A stretch of DNA of 64,000 nucleotides from Istiophorus platypterus (GCA_016859345.1 CM029111.1:17220214-17284213), one strand, 5' to 3'; positions 10,581 through 23,300 are shown, counted from the first letter of the stretch. Program-made: numbers and translations. Notes: generated from the sequence alone by a model not told the origin.

Positions 10581-13578
10581 CAAATAAAAACTTGATTTAC
10601 ACCTCACATTGTGATCCACAGCTGCTCAGGCTTTTATGGGAGGGATGATATTCAGCTACCTTAAACAGCATCAGAGATCCGAAGAACATGTTCATCACTG
10701 ACAGCAGGAAGAGGATGGAAAGGCCGGACATCAGTGTGCCTGAGGGGAAAAACAAATTTAAGGGGGGAAAAAAGCACATAAAAGGTGAAGTACACCATGT
10801 TTTTCTGGAGAAGAAATTCACCATCATGCTCTATAATTAGGTCATTGCTAAAGTAAGACAGCATTTCTCTGATGGACAAAAGATGGGTATAATTTACAGG
10901 ATACAGTATTAGAGGATGGTTGTTACAGTTGTGGGTAGCCTCCCTAAAAAAATATTAAAAAAATAAAGGCGCTTCTACCTCCGAGGAACAGGTAGCTCCT
11001 GCGTTTGGCATAGAGGGCGCTGAGAGTGAAGCAGATGAAGATCACAGAGGTTCCCATGAAGGCTGTGACGATGATGCTGAAGGGAGGGGGAGAAGAGAAA
11101 AAAGAAAAAAAAAAATCATACCACAACAAACTTTAAATTTTCAGTAAATACACAAGTTCAATTACACGTGTACAGACCCACAGTGAGGCGGCTACATTCA
11201 TTGCACAATACTGTTCACATTTGTTGCTTCGTATAAAAGATTGCTGTTAAAAGTTTCCTGGGTATAACATTACCTATTTCGTCAGCCAGCTGCATATGTA
11301 CACTGAGTAACCTTTCACGTACCTTGGGTTGACAGCGATGACAAAGTCCAGTGTGGGGCCAAGGCCGACACCTGGGGAGGGAGCGAGGAAGGAAAGCGCT
11401 GCTTTTAGACTCTTATATGACAGCATATTACAAAAGGACAGCTCAGATGAGAAAATTCACAATCCCAGGTTCCCTCAGCCTGAGATGACGTCTTGAGATG
11501 CCTTGTTTTGTATGACCAACAGTCATAACGTAATACTCAGAGTACAGTGATATAAAACAGAAAAAAGGAGGAAATCTCCCTACTTGAGAGGCTAAACACA
11601 GCAGTCACTTTGGCATTTTTCCTTGAAAACTTCAATATAAACAATAATTGATGATTTTCATGTCTGTCGATCGATAAGGGAATAACCGTCCCAGCTCTGA
11701 CCGCTATCTCGGCGGTTTACCTGTGAGGAAGGCAAAACCAGCCAGGATAGCCAGTCTCTTCTTCTCCGTCTCAGAGTTGTGTGGTGTCATGGCCAGCCAG
11801 AACATCATCCCCAGGGAGCCAAGCATGGACAGCATGCCCCCCTGAGAACCAGACAGCAGGTGAACATAAGGATAACTATGACTACTACGATAACACTTGT
11901 CACTGTGTTGAGTGATGGTAAATCCCGATCGTGGGAGTTATTTTACTGTTGTTTCAATGGTAATGCCAAATTTCATAATTGTTCTAGTTTTATAGCATTG
12001 TCATGATTGTCCAAAAATGATATTTGATTATTCTCAAAAACAAACAAACAAACAAAAAAACACCACACTCACAGGCTCGAACTACTTGAGGATCTATTTC
12101 GCACATTGTGACCATAAGAAGTTGAACCAATACAGCAAGAGACGTAATTTCCTGAGAGCATATTTACAAGATGTGCCCTCAGGTTGCTAGTGCTGTAATG
12201 CTAAGCTAATTGTAGCTTACATACAACACAATCTTATTGTTTACTGACCAAAATCCAAAGTATTTCCAAACTGGGCTTTTTTCCCCACAATCAAATGAGA
12301 ATTTTTACAATCAAATGTGATGCGTGGATTGTTTCTTTTATTTCTTTCATGTAATCAAATATAGTAAATTCGTTGACAGCCCTATTGTGCTCTACAAGTA
12401 AACTTGACTTGACCTGCTCCTTTCTGGCAATAAGCTTTAATGATATATTGGAAAAAAGAAAGTATTATAGTCAATGTTTTACCCATACTACATTCAGTTC
12501 CCTCTATAAGTCAAAATCACAAAATAACAAAGGAAATTCTAGCAGCAACCATGATCTCAAAGTGTTAGGCTGTAGACTTTCATACACAACCAACCTATCT
12601 AGCTCAGGGTCACTGTCCTTTACAGACCTGTAAACTGTTATTACATAAAACATGGACAAAGGTAAAGAAGCAGGGTGTGTTTTTGGTGACTGAATGGGGA
12701 CAAAACTACTTGTAAAGGACCAAAGAATCTAGACTTCAGAAAAGAAGACTGGTTTCCATGTTTTCCAAAGTGTTTCATTGGTCCATCTCACACAAAATAA
12801 AAGGACCACCTCTGCAACAATCATAAAAAATACAATTTTTTTAAATTAAAGGCTAACTTTAAGTGAATAAGAGCTTTTATATATCACAGCAAATCGAATT
12901 TATGTAACTGGATTGGCCATTGTTTACTTGATCTACTACAACTTGAAGAAACTTGGACTTAAAGCTGGGCTTCAAAATTAAATAATCTACAAAGTTCTTT
13001 ATATTGTGTAATTTTACTACCATGAAAATGCTGACATTTATCTCCAGAAAGTTGTTTTAAGTAAACTTAATCTACAAATTAAGTTACATGAAGCAGGGTG
13101 AAATATTCTTGCCTGTCCCTTCCTTGAAGGGACCATTTGTATTGTTGTAAATGAGCAACCCGAGCAGGTAGACTTTGTTTTGTTTTTACTAGATTCCTTA
13201 AAGATAAATTGGTGTAGTAGAATATTTATAGTATATCCACATAAACATTACAGCTTGTATATTACGTGCCTTTGCACCAAGACACTCTTGTATCTTGTCG
13301 GTCTTACCTGAAAGAGGCGTGTGACGACATGGACGTAGGAGCCAACTGCAGCCACCAACATACACACTGCCAAGCTGGAATACACATTCTTCAGGTGCAG
13401 CTGAGTGGACTGAGATCTGCAGGAAAAGATTACAATGAACAATGGTTGAGTGATGGAAACTGCAGTTGAACCAGCGAGGCTGACATTCACCACACACAGC
13501 AGTCTGCCACATGCTTACGCACATCTGGGAGAACTTGAAGAGAGCGTCAATGTTGATGTTGCGGTCAAACACGTTCAT
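7968..13578 (-). CDS. tmbim6: Bax inhibitor 1 (TMBIM6), complete
   Basis: Nine coding exons on the minus strand: 13578-13523, 13416-13308, 11841-11721, 11371-11323, 11076-10979, 10739-10660, 10486-10386, 10086-10011 and 7991-7968. All junctions are GT/AG and in phase, giving 237 aa, exactly the human length. Landmarks are the N-terminus MNVFDRNINIDALFKFSQ, the core FMGTSVIFICFTLSALYAKR, the LFDTQLIIEKAENGDKDYVW segment and the charged tail DKKKEKK. TMBIM6 is a multi-spanning ER membrane protein that suppresses cell death and promotes ER calcium leak; the function is from the family. ATG 13576-13578 is chosen because it matches the family start. The last exon codes only DKKKEKK plus stop. A 5' UTR exon lies at 15318-15412. 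A 76-bp CA repeat sits beside the exon 7 acceptor. No truncation or frameshift is seen. Confidence 0.96.
8085..8400. repeat. Dispersed repeat family C1
   Basis: It contains the family phrases 'cctttactcgagtaaaagtacc', 'ggtaaaagttcttg' and 'tggctgctggaggtggagctgaatttt', shared with 17121-17420 and 47260-47520. It lies in tmbim6 intron 8. A purely non-coding element. Confidence 0.6.
9255..9503 (-). mobile_element. 5'-truncated RTE-like LINE fragment with a 19-bp target-site duplication
   Basis: The body (9274-9484) carries the common fish motif 'gggtcgccacagcgaatca' and a TCTTCTTC-type simple end, so the element's 3' end is on the left and it reads on the minus strand. Exact 19-base direct repeats, AAAAAAAGTTCAACAATAT, flank it at 9255-9273 and 9485-9503. 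This is the signature of target-primed reverse transcription. The clade name (RTE) is from memory of this repeat in fish genomes. No intact reverse transcriptase remains. It sits in tmbim6 intron 8. Confidence 0.75.
9705..9730. repeat. (GT)13 microsatellite
   Basis: A perfect dinucleotide run in tmbim6 intron 8. Confidence 0.95.
10501..10576. repeat. (CA)38 microsatellite beside a tmbim6 splice acceptor
   Basis: A perfect 76-bp run. The tmbim6 transcript has (UG)38 ending 14 bases before the exon at 10486-10386. UG repeats are known binding sites for TDP-43 and CELF proteins. Confidence 0.97.
11842..13307 (-). other. tmbim6 intron 2, mostly without recognised content
   Basis: AT-rich sequence without coding potential or a repeat family I could name. 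Confidence 0.5.
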
Positions 13579-13737
13579 AGTGGCACCAGGATCTGAGATC
13601 TGCAGAAACTTTCGTTCAGCTGATGTCTCCTCTGAACAGAAACACACGTGATTATGCTTCAGCACCACTTTAACAGTCAGGATGAAATTAAACAACCGTA
13701 ACTGCTGACCTGAAACATTCAGAGATTATCTATTAAA

Positions 13738-13935
13738 AATCAGAAGTGGAAAACAACTATATTTTACTAAAAGTACTGTTCCTAAGTACAATTTTGAGAT
13801 ACTTTACTTGCGTATGTCCATTTTATGCAGCTCAGTGCTTCTACTCAACATTTCATAGTGAAATATTCTACTTTTTACGCTATAAAATTTACCTAACAAA
13901 TATTTAACAGCTGTAGCTACTTTTCAAAATAATGT
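13738..13935. repeat. Dispersed repeat family C2
   Basis: It carries 'agtactgttcctaagtacaattttgagatac', 'tccattttatgcagc' and 'cttctactcaacatttc', typical of this fish repeat. It lies in tmbim6 intron 1. Ends are approximate. Confidence 0.55.
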
Positions 13936-14394
13936 TTTTTTTTTACACAATAAACACATGATCATCTTATATAAATATAACACACTGATATAAATTAAAC
14001 TGACAAAAACTATATCATCAATATCAATTATCCGATATCATATCACCGACGGGGCCATGCTATATAATGACAACTTTTTAATACATCCACTGTCAAGCCT
14101 GTACAAATACGAAGGGTGACTAATTGAAAGGAAAACCAACATGAAGTGTCTTAGTAAGGTGTTGGGTCCTCCGGCACCTGCCAGAAAAGCTTAAGTATGC
14201 CTTGGCACTGATTCTACAAGTGTCTGAATCTCTATAGTTCTTCAAAAAATATATTTCCTCATCTGGATGTTTTGGTGGGTGGTGGTGGTGGTGGTGGAGG
14301 AGAGCAGTGCCAAACATGTCAGTCCAAAATCTCACACAGGTGTTAAACTGTGTTGGAATGATGGAAAGATAAATCGAGAGATTTTAAACTGTGA

Positions 14395-14488
14395 AAAGCC
14401 CAGTCACAGTCTAAATTAATAAATTTGTTGATCAGAGAAATACTCAAAGTTCTACTGACAAGGATAATAATCATTAGTTACAGCCCTA
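14395..14488. repeat. hAT-like MITE (family A), end fragment
   Basis: It ends in 'aataatcattagttacagcccta', the inverse of the family terminus TAGGGCTGCAACTAATGATT. Only one end is preserved. Confidence 0.55.
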
Positions 14489-14519
14489 GATTAAAACTCA
14501 ATGTAAGAGTGATATATGG

Positions 14520-14830
14520 CCGTATATTTCAGTTTGTTGTTAATATTTCTGTACTTTTACTTAAGTAATATTTTGAGTTGAGGAATTTAGCTTGAGAGTC
14601 TTTTGGTAAAGTGGCATAGATATGTTTTAAGATGACTATGTCCATTTTATGCTCTTATTTACTCCTACTCGACATTTCAGAGGACTCCATTTTCTTTTCC
14701 CAGCTTTTAACCATTAACTTTTTACCTTTACATCATTTATCGATGAGCTGTAGATACATTTTACCTACAAAACATGCATCCGATTTACAAAAGAAGCTTT
14801 TACTAACATAAATTACCCAAATATTCTGAA
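14520..14830. repeat. Dispersed repeat family C2
   Basis: It carries 'tgtacttttacttaagtaatattttgagt', 'tccattttatgctctta' and 'actcctactcgacatttcag'. It lies beside the 13738-13935 copy in tmbim6 intron 1. Confidence 0.5.
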
Positions 14831-15317
14831 TACTGCTCCCAACGCTGGTGATACAACACGTTTTAGTTAGATGCTGGCCTGAAACATTAGCTTAGTTACA
14901 CAACAGGTTATAGCTAAATGTCAAGCGCTGAGTGCTCTAACTAGCAAAATCGTTTTTAGCGAGCTAGCAATTTCAGCGATAAACCTATATAGTTTCGTGT
15001 TGACGTTTATTGGCGTTAGCTGGCAACAAAATCAAACCGTGTACGTTTAGCTCATAAATAAATGTGTTGTTAAAAACGGGTTAGACAAGTTTAGCCGAAG
15101 AGAAAAAAACTGTGTTTGACGCATCAGACGATAACACCAGCAGCTAACGTTGCTATTCGGTTAGCGTTAAATAACTAGCGGCCTGGCTAGCTAGCGCCTG
15201 CTAGCCTGTCAGCACAGTCCGATGTCTGCCTCGTTCTTTAGCAGATGGCGTTGGTCGCCATTAATGCGACACGCCGAGGCTGTGAGTAAAATAAGCGGTA
15301 GCCACCGTCCAGCTCAC

Positions 15318-15412
15318 CTCTCCTCTGCTCCGAAGCCGTTTGACTGTCCGACCTTTTCTTATCGTTTGGGTTTATTTTAATAAAACAGTACGTGTCGATC
15401 AGCTCACAGCGG
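15318..15412 (-). other. tmbim6: tmbim6 non-coding first exon (5' UTR)
   Basis: On the minus strand a good donor, GAG|GTGAGC, ends at 15318. The coding exon's acceptor is at 13632-13633 (5' UTR part 13579-13631). The 5' limit near 15412 is a guess, set by the promoter-like motifs immediately upstream. Confidence 0.5.
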
Positions 15413-15450
15413 CCTGCTGATGTCACCATGGAAACGCCCAGAAAATGATG
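15413..15450 (-). promoter_or_regulatory. tmbim6 core promoter: X-box-like and CRE-like motifs
   Basis: The minus strand reads GTTTCCATGGTGACATCAGC (15434-15415). It combines an RFX X-box-like site (GTTTCCATGGTGAC) with an overlapping CRE-like TGACATCA. The region is moderately CpG-rich. Promoter activity is inferred from the position next to the UTR exon. Confidence 0.4.
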
Positions 15451-17120
15451 ACATTGAAGTCAGGTTCAGATTCGTCGGTTTTACGACGCCGAAGCGGTTT
15501 AAAGTAGTTTTTAAGCTTCTCCGGTTCACCTGTAATCCATCCAGATTCAACAAGTCAGGGCCTGGTTTGGTTCGGTCTGGTTGGGGCTGGGGAATTCACT
15601 TATTTCTTTTACGAAGTTGAAACTGAGTGTCAAACAGTTGTTGGAATCTACTTGTTAATCGAGTCCTGTTCAGACAGGTTTATTACGATGAAACCGGTTC
15701 ATTGTTTTCTGAATGGTGACGTGAATCGCTGAAGTTTTGTGTAGTAAGACAAATAAAATTCCGGAGTTCGAGGAGTGAACTATAAGCAGCGTTATTAAGG
15801 GAAGTAGAGCAACGCTTGACAAAAACGACCAGTATTGTAATTTACAACTATCAGGTCAACTGTCGCATCTGAGTCTAACTTTGGTGTCGTCAGAAATTTA
15901 CGCTCACTAATTCCCGCAGATAGAATCGGAAATACGGCGATTCTTCGAGCTGTCGATAGGCAATACATAAACAAACTGATGGATAAACAAGTGTTTTATA
16001 ATCACGGAGCCTGTGAAACAAAAGCGTCGCTCTTCACTGAGAACCGTCGCCTGCCTTTATATAAAGAGGCACTTCCTGGTGTCACCGAGTAATGTCCCCG
16101 GTCCACCTAAAATGGCCGACGCGTAAATGTAGCTGCACCATCACGAAGTTTCTGGAGCGAAGCCGTGAAGCTCCTGTTAGCATGTAGCCTCTAAAGCCTC
16201 CGTTTGGTTACTTTGCATACGCTTTAAATACGCGATCAAACATGATTATGCCAAAAACCGCAATAAATGCGGGGGCTGGTGCAGAACAGAAAATACTATG
16301 ATGGAAAGTAACGTAGTACTGAAGCGGTACAGTGAAGTACACGCAAGGGGCGTTTGTACTTTGCCTGAGTATTTAAATTTCATTCCGCTTTAGACGTCTG
16401 CTTCGCTACGATTCAGAAGCAAATCTTGTCTTTCTCTAAAATATAACTGTTTAGTGCGCAAAAATCTTATTTCAGTCAGTAACTGAGTCTTATTTTCTTT
16501 AATTAAAGTTTAATAGAAATTCTGATCATAATTCTTGCGCAGTTACTTGGTCATTCCGTCTTCTTACAAGATACAGAAACTCCTCTTTAGAGCTTTTGTA
16601 AAAAAACGAATTTAAAGTAAAAACTCATCCACTGTGCATTTTGTTTCACACTTGTTTTAAGACTGTGATTATATTCAGAAGTGTCTTCATGAAATAGGGG
16701 GTCTACAAACTATCCAACCCAATATAAAAATGTGAAGATTTGAAAAAGCTACTTATACATTATGCATTAGTAATAATAATCAAAAATTATAATGTATATG
16801 TGTAACGCAGCAGCCATCAAATTAGCCGTTTTTTCGGCAGGATGAGTAGTTTTACTTTTGATACATTTCAATGACAATACTATTGTAATTTTACATAAAT
16901 AGGCTTTTGAATGAAGGACTTTTTTGAGTATTTTTTGTCAAGTAAAGAAATCTGAAAATTTCTTCAATTAAAGGCAAACTGTTGTGTTTGAGTTTCAGTA
17001 TCAGGCACAATGATGCGTGGTGCAGTTGCCTAAAACATGTTCTGAATGGTCTACCAAAAATTCTTTTTACATGGTGGTTGAAATGAATGCATATTAATTT
17101 AATATCTGTCAGTACATTGT
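15451..17120. other. Intergenic region upstream of tmbim6
   Basis: No ORF with coding character is seen. A TATA/ETS/YY1-like cluster lies near 16055-16120. The rest is AT-rich. Confidence 0.5.
16055..16125. promoter_or_regulatory. Possible distal promoter: TATA-like, ETS-like and YY1-like sites
   Basis: A palindromic TTTATATAAA lies near 16057-16066, followed by CACTTCCTG (ETS core on the minus strand) and AAAATGGCC (YY1-like). They fall within 65 bp, about 650 bp upstream of the tmbim6 UTR exon. No transcript can be tied to them. Confidence 0.25.
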
Positions 17121-17420
17121 CAGTGGTGGAGGAAGTATCCAGATATTTTTCCTGACTATAAACATAGTGATGCATTAATGTTAATATACTCCACTACAGG
17201 TAAAAGTCTCGTATTCAAAAGTTTAGTTGAGTACAAAAGTCTCTGCAATGAAATGCATCAAAAGTAAAAGTTCTTGTTATGGTTAATGACCCTTTTCATA
17301 TATAACTATAAATATAAAAATATTGTGTGATAATAATGTAAAGAACTTTTAAACGGTTGTTTAGTTATAAATAAAATGGAAGTACTCAAGTACTTGAAAG
17401 TTTTACTGAAGTACAGATTT
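17121..17420. repeat. Dispersed repeat family C1
   Basis: It begins with CAGTGGTGGAGGAAGTATCC, the same terminus as the 55816 copy, and continues with 'tactccactacaggtaaaag' and 'catcaaaagtaaaagttcttgttatg'. It lies between tmbim6 and the ctdsp2 3' end. Confidence 0.65.
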
Positions 17421-17625
17421 TTTTTTAATTAATAATTTTTTTCCTAAGTTTTACTATGTGAGTAGAACTTGATTGTATAAAAGATTTAATGGCAATTAAT
17501 CGTTTTATTAATTGTTTTTTTTTTTTAAAGAAATACAGCAAAAAGTTTTATTATTTCATACTATTGATAAAAGGGACTTTTTTGTGTCACATGGTAGAGA
17601 AAAACACACAAAACAGTGATATATA

Positions 17626-17656
17626 ACCAATTTTTATTTTAAAAATAAAAATTGGT
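17626..17656. repeat. 15-bp perfect inverted repeat at the ctdsp2 poly(A) site
   Basis: Arms 17626-17640 (ACCAATTTTTATTTT) and 17642-17656 are exact reverse complements around one base. The minus strand carries AATAAA at 17638-17633 and the plus strand AATAAA at 17644-17649. Confidence 0.9.
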
Positions 17657-18236
17657 AGCACCTTGTCTTTTAGAGTTTTGGTCAGATCAGGTAGACAAAA
17701 ATTAGTTTACGATTTATTCTGATAAACAAAGACAAATTGTGACTGTCTAAACAAAATACTTTTGGTCATCACAACTGGTATATTCTCACTTTCATATTTT
17801 AATAGTTAACATGCAGGCAATAATTGCATCAGGCATTAACATCATCGAAAAAGGAAAAAAAAAAAAACATTACCCAGAAAACATAACCCCCATAAAAATA
17901 TCTGCTGTAATGATTTTTTTAAATGAAAGAAGAAAAAAGAGAAGAAAAAAATAAGTTTTCTTGCATGATTGAATATTTGATTTATATCTGTTGTGTTAAA
18001 TTGATTTGACTGCTTAAGTGTTTGAATTATCAACGAACTTTGACAGAAAAACACGTGTTATTCAGGCACAGATAAGACAGTCCAACGCAAGGCCAGCCTC
18101 AGAGTGGGCGAACAGATGACAACACAAAATGTTACGCATTAAGAAGAACTGGACAATACAGGTTTTTGGCCAATAAATATAGAAAAAAAAACACTCATAC
18201 ATGTTAAAAAAGAAAAAAAAAACAAATTTGATATTT

Positions 18237-18243
18237 TTCAAGT
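18237..18243 (-). promoter_or_regulatory. Candidate miR-26 target site in the ctdsp2 3' UTR
   Basis: The transcript reads ACTTGAA, pairing with miR-26 nucleotides 2-7 plus an A opposite position 1 (7mer-A1 class). Function is inferred. Confidence 0.45.
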
Positions 18244-19476
18244 GTTGCACTGCAAGTACCACAGCCACATGGCATCACACTTGCTCCTGACAGTGTTTTT
18301 CTCACGCTCAGCATGACACATCAGAGTTTGTGAGGCCAACGAATCTCTGCTCGGGCGGAACCGACGCCACTCTCTGTCCAAATTTCAAAGGCACAGTTTT
18401 GTTTTTTTAACTTTCAGCACTGTCAATATAAACCAAGTGCAAGTTGTTTGTCATATAGTAATAATAGAAAAAAACCCATCATAAGAAAATGAACTACTGT
18501 CAAAACCTTGACTGAAAACTGTGGCGTTTTGTGGTCGTCTTATGTGCCGACGTATTCCAGTGTGTGCTTTTTCAGCGGATCCATCGAAAGACAAGATTTT
18601 TCGCCCTGTTTACTTAACTCATAACCAATAATATCATAATCAATCTGACCCAGAGCTATGTATATTTGCATGTTTTGTAGAAAATGTCTTTATAGTACAA
18701 ATATGTTAAAATACACTTTTCTTTTTTGCTTTCTCATTTTACAGGTAAATAAGGCTACAGTTCTGTTTACATCTACTGAATGCAATTATTGACTGGCGAC
18801 TCCCAAGAGGTACTGTCCACGTAATTACAGAATTTCCGGTTGCATAGAAGAAACCATGTTCACAATTGAAAAAATAGATTTCCATAAAAAACAACCTATA
18901 AAAAAGAAATCAATACATGTATAAAATCTGGTGGAAAATTTTCTTTTTAAAAAGAGCTGATGTTTTTTTTTTTCCTTTGTTGTTGTTGTTGTTGTTCCTT
19001 AAAGGCACAATCATTAAAAAAAAAAAAAACAATGTCAAAAAGTCAAGTCAGGGCAGGCAGGCTTCTGCTTTGGCAAAAGAACCACTTTAATATTTATACT
19101 AACTGGAGTGATCGTGATGGGACTGCTTTGGTCGTTGTGTTTTCCCGCTCTTTCATGTGGTGCTTTCAAAATAGTGGTCGTCAACATTGTCAGCACCAAG
19201 GGTTCAGAGGAAAAAAAGGCCTCAGATTGCGATCTTTAGCTCGGCTCGAGCCAAAGACATTGTGTTTTCCGAGCTTGGAATTTCCGTAACCCCACACACT
19301 AATGCGCCTTTCTAAACGGAGGGTTTTCATGCGGCGACGGTGGCGGTGGCGGCGGCGGCGGCAAGGAGGACAACATCTGGAAACTCTGGTATCTGTTCTG
19401 GACATGCGCGGCCCTACTGTAGTCGAGGAGGCTTTTTCCAAGCCGGAGCTCTGATGGGACCGGTCTCTCGAGAGCC

Positions 19477-20274
19477 TTAATGTCCGCGGAGTTGGTCCAG
19501 CCGGGTGTAAACATTGTCAGCCTGGCTAAGTTCTTCAAACACGGGCAGGAGGTTGAGCAGCTCGGCATCTTCCACATCGTCAAACCATGAAACCACAGGA
19601 ACCTGAGGATAACGAAACTGTCACTGTCACGACAAAGAGCTCTGCGGTTTTAATCAGCATTTAACATGCAGGATACGTTCCACAGAATCTGGACTTGTAA
19701 TGAAACAATTAGTTGACTGGCCCAAAATCAATCAGCAACTATTATTAAAATTGATTAATCGTCATTTTTCAAGCAAGAATGCCCAAAACAATCTGGTCCC
19801 AACATGTCTAATGTGACAATTTGCTCCTGTTCTACATAATATACAAGAGTAAACTGAATATCTTTGGGCTTTAGGACTGTTGGGTCGAAAAAAAAAAAAA
19901 AATGATCTGATCACGTTACCTTGGGCTCTGGAAATTATAATTTTTCACTATTTGTTACCATTTTACAGATGAAATGATTAATCAGTTAGTTGCAGCACTA
20001 ATTAGGATGGAATTAGGAATACACTCCCAAAATGAAAGTGTAATATTTTTGGCACTGAAAAATGTTGTCTCTCACAACACCAAAGAATGCTAATTTTATC
20101 AATCCACCAATTATTAAACTCTATAAAGCATTTGAACTTGTTTGATTTATGTGATTAATTATTTTCATTCACAGTACCAGACCTCCGTCTAATCAAGGCT
20201 TCAGATCTGGAGAGAAACTTTTTGGGGTTAGTAAAATCTTTGCCTTTTCTTTGATATATATATATATATATATA

Positions 20275-20319
<45 letters not shown>

Positions 20320-23300
20320 ATATATCTATATTATTTGTATTTTTCAACAAAAGGAGGTACGTCAAAGTCAACTGGAGTGGATGAAAACTCACAGCATTAT
20401 TAGGGTGGAAGATGTAGGAGGCGGGGGAGTTATCCAGGATGAGGGTTTTGTGGAGATCCCTGCCCAGGCGGCTCAAATCTTTGACGTAGCAGCCCTGATG
20501 GAACACACATGATTCACGGAATAACCGAGCCCGGAAAACGCCGCACTGATCCAGCAGGTCCGTCACTGGGTCTGCATACTGATGGGGGCCGGGGTGGGGT
20601 GAGGGAGGAGGATGGGGGGGCAAGGGTAGGGAGCAGGTGAGGGAAGAGCAGGGATGTGTAAGGCCAGGATAATGAAGCACTTTCTACAAATGGTGGAGAT
20701 TTACTCTAACGGCAAATAGGTAAGAGACAGAACCACACGTCAAAAATCTGGAGCCGGTTGCACCAACTATTCATGAATCTGTTCCTAAGTCTATGTTGTA
20801 AAGTCAACCACTAAGTTCTTAGTAACTACCAATTAGCCCTGGCCCATCCCGTCCCACAACATCTCACTTCAATAGTCAAGCACTGTAGCATCCAGTCTGC
20901 CCTTAGTCCAACATTAGAGGATGACGAGGTGGCGCCGCCCAGAGGACGTATTATAACCTCTTGTATCATAAACGCAATGACAGATGAAGCTGTTGGCAAG
21001 TAAACAGCTGTTGATGCTAATGTTGGCTATGTGGCAACTGCAAAAAATTACACATAGCACCGTTAAATAAGTCACGGTAGCATCACAACCTGTAACATAA
21101 CTACAAAAAAAGTTTTAACGGGATTTACTTTTATTTATATATGAAGGAGAAATCTGTGTGTTAGTGTTAACTAATAATAATGCAGTTCAGAATAAGCGGG
21201 GAATATATGATTATGATGAAGTCAGTTGAGCTATTTGATCCTTTATTCAACATTTTTAGCATTCTACATTTTTCACGAAATGTAATTTAAATTCTCCCCA
21301 GTTTACATCGTCTTACAGCATTTTTGAAAAGTTTCAGGTCAGATATGTCGAGCATATAATATTGTCACTTTATCTTCACGATGAAAGGGTCAAATAATTG
21401 TTTTGTATCTTTGTAAGAACCAGTGTGTGGGTCAACTCATTCCAACTTAGTTAAGCCTAATTCTACATTTAGTAATCAATTATGTTATAACTAGGTTTGG
21501 ACCTAGGAAGAGCTGGTGCAACCAGGAACAGAAGCAAACTATGGTTTTAAATAAACATGAACAGGGACGTTTGCTGATGCGATGAACTGTCTGTTTAGCA
21601 GCTTCCCTCATAGTTAAAAGAGGAACTAAAAGGCAAAAGGAAGCAGAACATCTGATAGCTCAGACATTACATAACATATAAATTAATTAATTAATTTAAA
21701 AAACAAACAAAAAAAAAAAAACACTTGGTGCTGAATAAAATATTAAGATCTATTTCAGGATCTGCCTGAGTAGCTGATGTACCTTAGCGAGACTGGCTGT
21801 AAACAGCACACATTCAAACAACTCTCCCATTCTCTGCAGGAACTTGTCCACATATGGCCTCTTCAGCACATACACCTTTAAAAAAAAATTAAAATCAACA
21901 ACAACAATAATAATAATAATAATAATAACAGTAATAATAATAAAAACAACAACAGGCATTCGATAAACAGCTCAATCTGCGGGGCTGTGCAACCCTTGCT
22001 TCATTTGGTTTCTTCGCATTTAAACCCCTCGCCTCCATCCGTTGGCCGCCAATGGCCTGTTCCTGAAACAAGTAATCAAGAATAGGCCGTGCCAGCGTTA
22101 AACAGCCTATCCTGGATTACTTGAACCAGGCAGAGGCCCCGCTGAGGATCCCTTACCAACACGTGGGGTCCCCAGGAATTGCGTTTCTCAGTTAATTACA
22201 TTTCCACATGTCCAGAGGCCCCAACACCAAAGTTCAACACATGGTCCGGTGCACGTTGCTGGTCATTTTTTTCAGTCCTCTTCACAGAGACAGAACTTTA
22301 TCATTTAATACTAAAATTAACAGAGCTGAAATTACACATTTTTCTTGCTGACACATCTAATTCTACTTGTGTACCCCCCCCCACACAACATCTGGCCAGT
22401 AGATGGCTCCATGCACCCGTCACTGGGAAGAAAAATCTTGGCTGATCAGTTACAAGGACCCATCCCTTTTTTTTTTTCAGCTCAGCAACCACTGCAAACA
22501 CATCAACATACATACACACAAACACAAACCCCCCTCCCCTCTTCCCTCCACTCAACAGCAAACACACACACATACACATATAGTTGTTTTTACCTGGTGT
22601 GTGGTCCCCTCTATCTCCACAGGCACGATGAAGTCTGCATTACTAATGGGCTGGAGGGGGGGGGGACACAGAGGGAGAGGGTTGGCACGCTTGTTTCGCA
22701 TGAGGCGCATGGCGTTGTACGTTCACATGGCGTTACATAACATCTGAACCCTGAGCACTCGGGAGCCAGGCTCCTCAGCACCGCCACCACCGCCACCACC
22801 GTTGGGTTGCAGTGCACAACACACAGGATGCAATTCACCTGATGTTACTCAAGGGCTTGTGCGAAGGAAACTCTTGACACAGATTCATAAATGACTGGGG
22901 CAGAGCCAAGCCAATAAACCTCCACTACAGGCGGGCATGTATGTATTAGCCAGATAAATATATAGTCACTGAATTGCTGTTCCCCAGAAACCTTTATTGA
23001 TTTCTAGTGAACCAGGGTGAGCTTTCACTGATGTATCCTCACAAGTTATTCGGTCCTAAACATATCAAAGCAAGGTCAGCTCTGCCGTGGAACGAGCGGG
23101 GGGACAGCTGACAGGTACCTTGAACGAGCTGTGCACCAAGGTTTCATCCAGGTCTATGACCACGCAGATCTTTCCCTGGTCCTGGGCCTTCACCTCAGGC
23201 AGGAGGCTGGGTTCAGACTGCTGAGGAAGACACACAGTTATTATTATTTTTATTTATTTATTTTTAATAACACATATCATTTGTCTTGTCTGTGCTTTAT

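Larger units (their letters stand above)
17626..19476 (-). other. ctdsp2: ctdsp2 3' UTR
   Basis: On the minus strand it runs from the stop at 19477-19479 to AATAAA inside the palindrome (17638-17633). It contains several A/T runs. The transcript has ACTTGAA, a 7mer-A1 match to the miR-26 seed, at 18243-18237. The 3' end is inferred. Confidence 0.55.
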
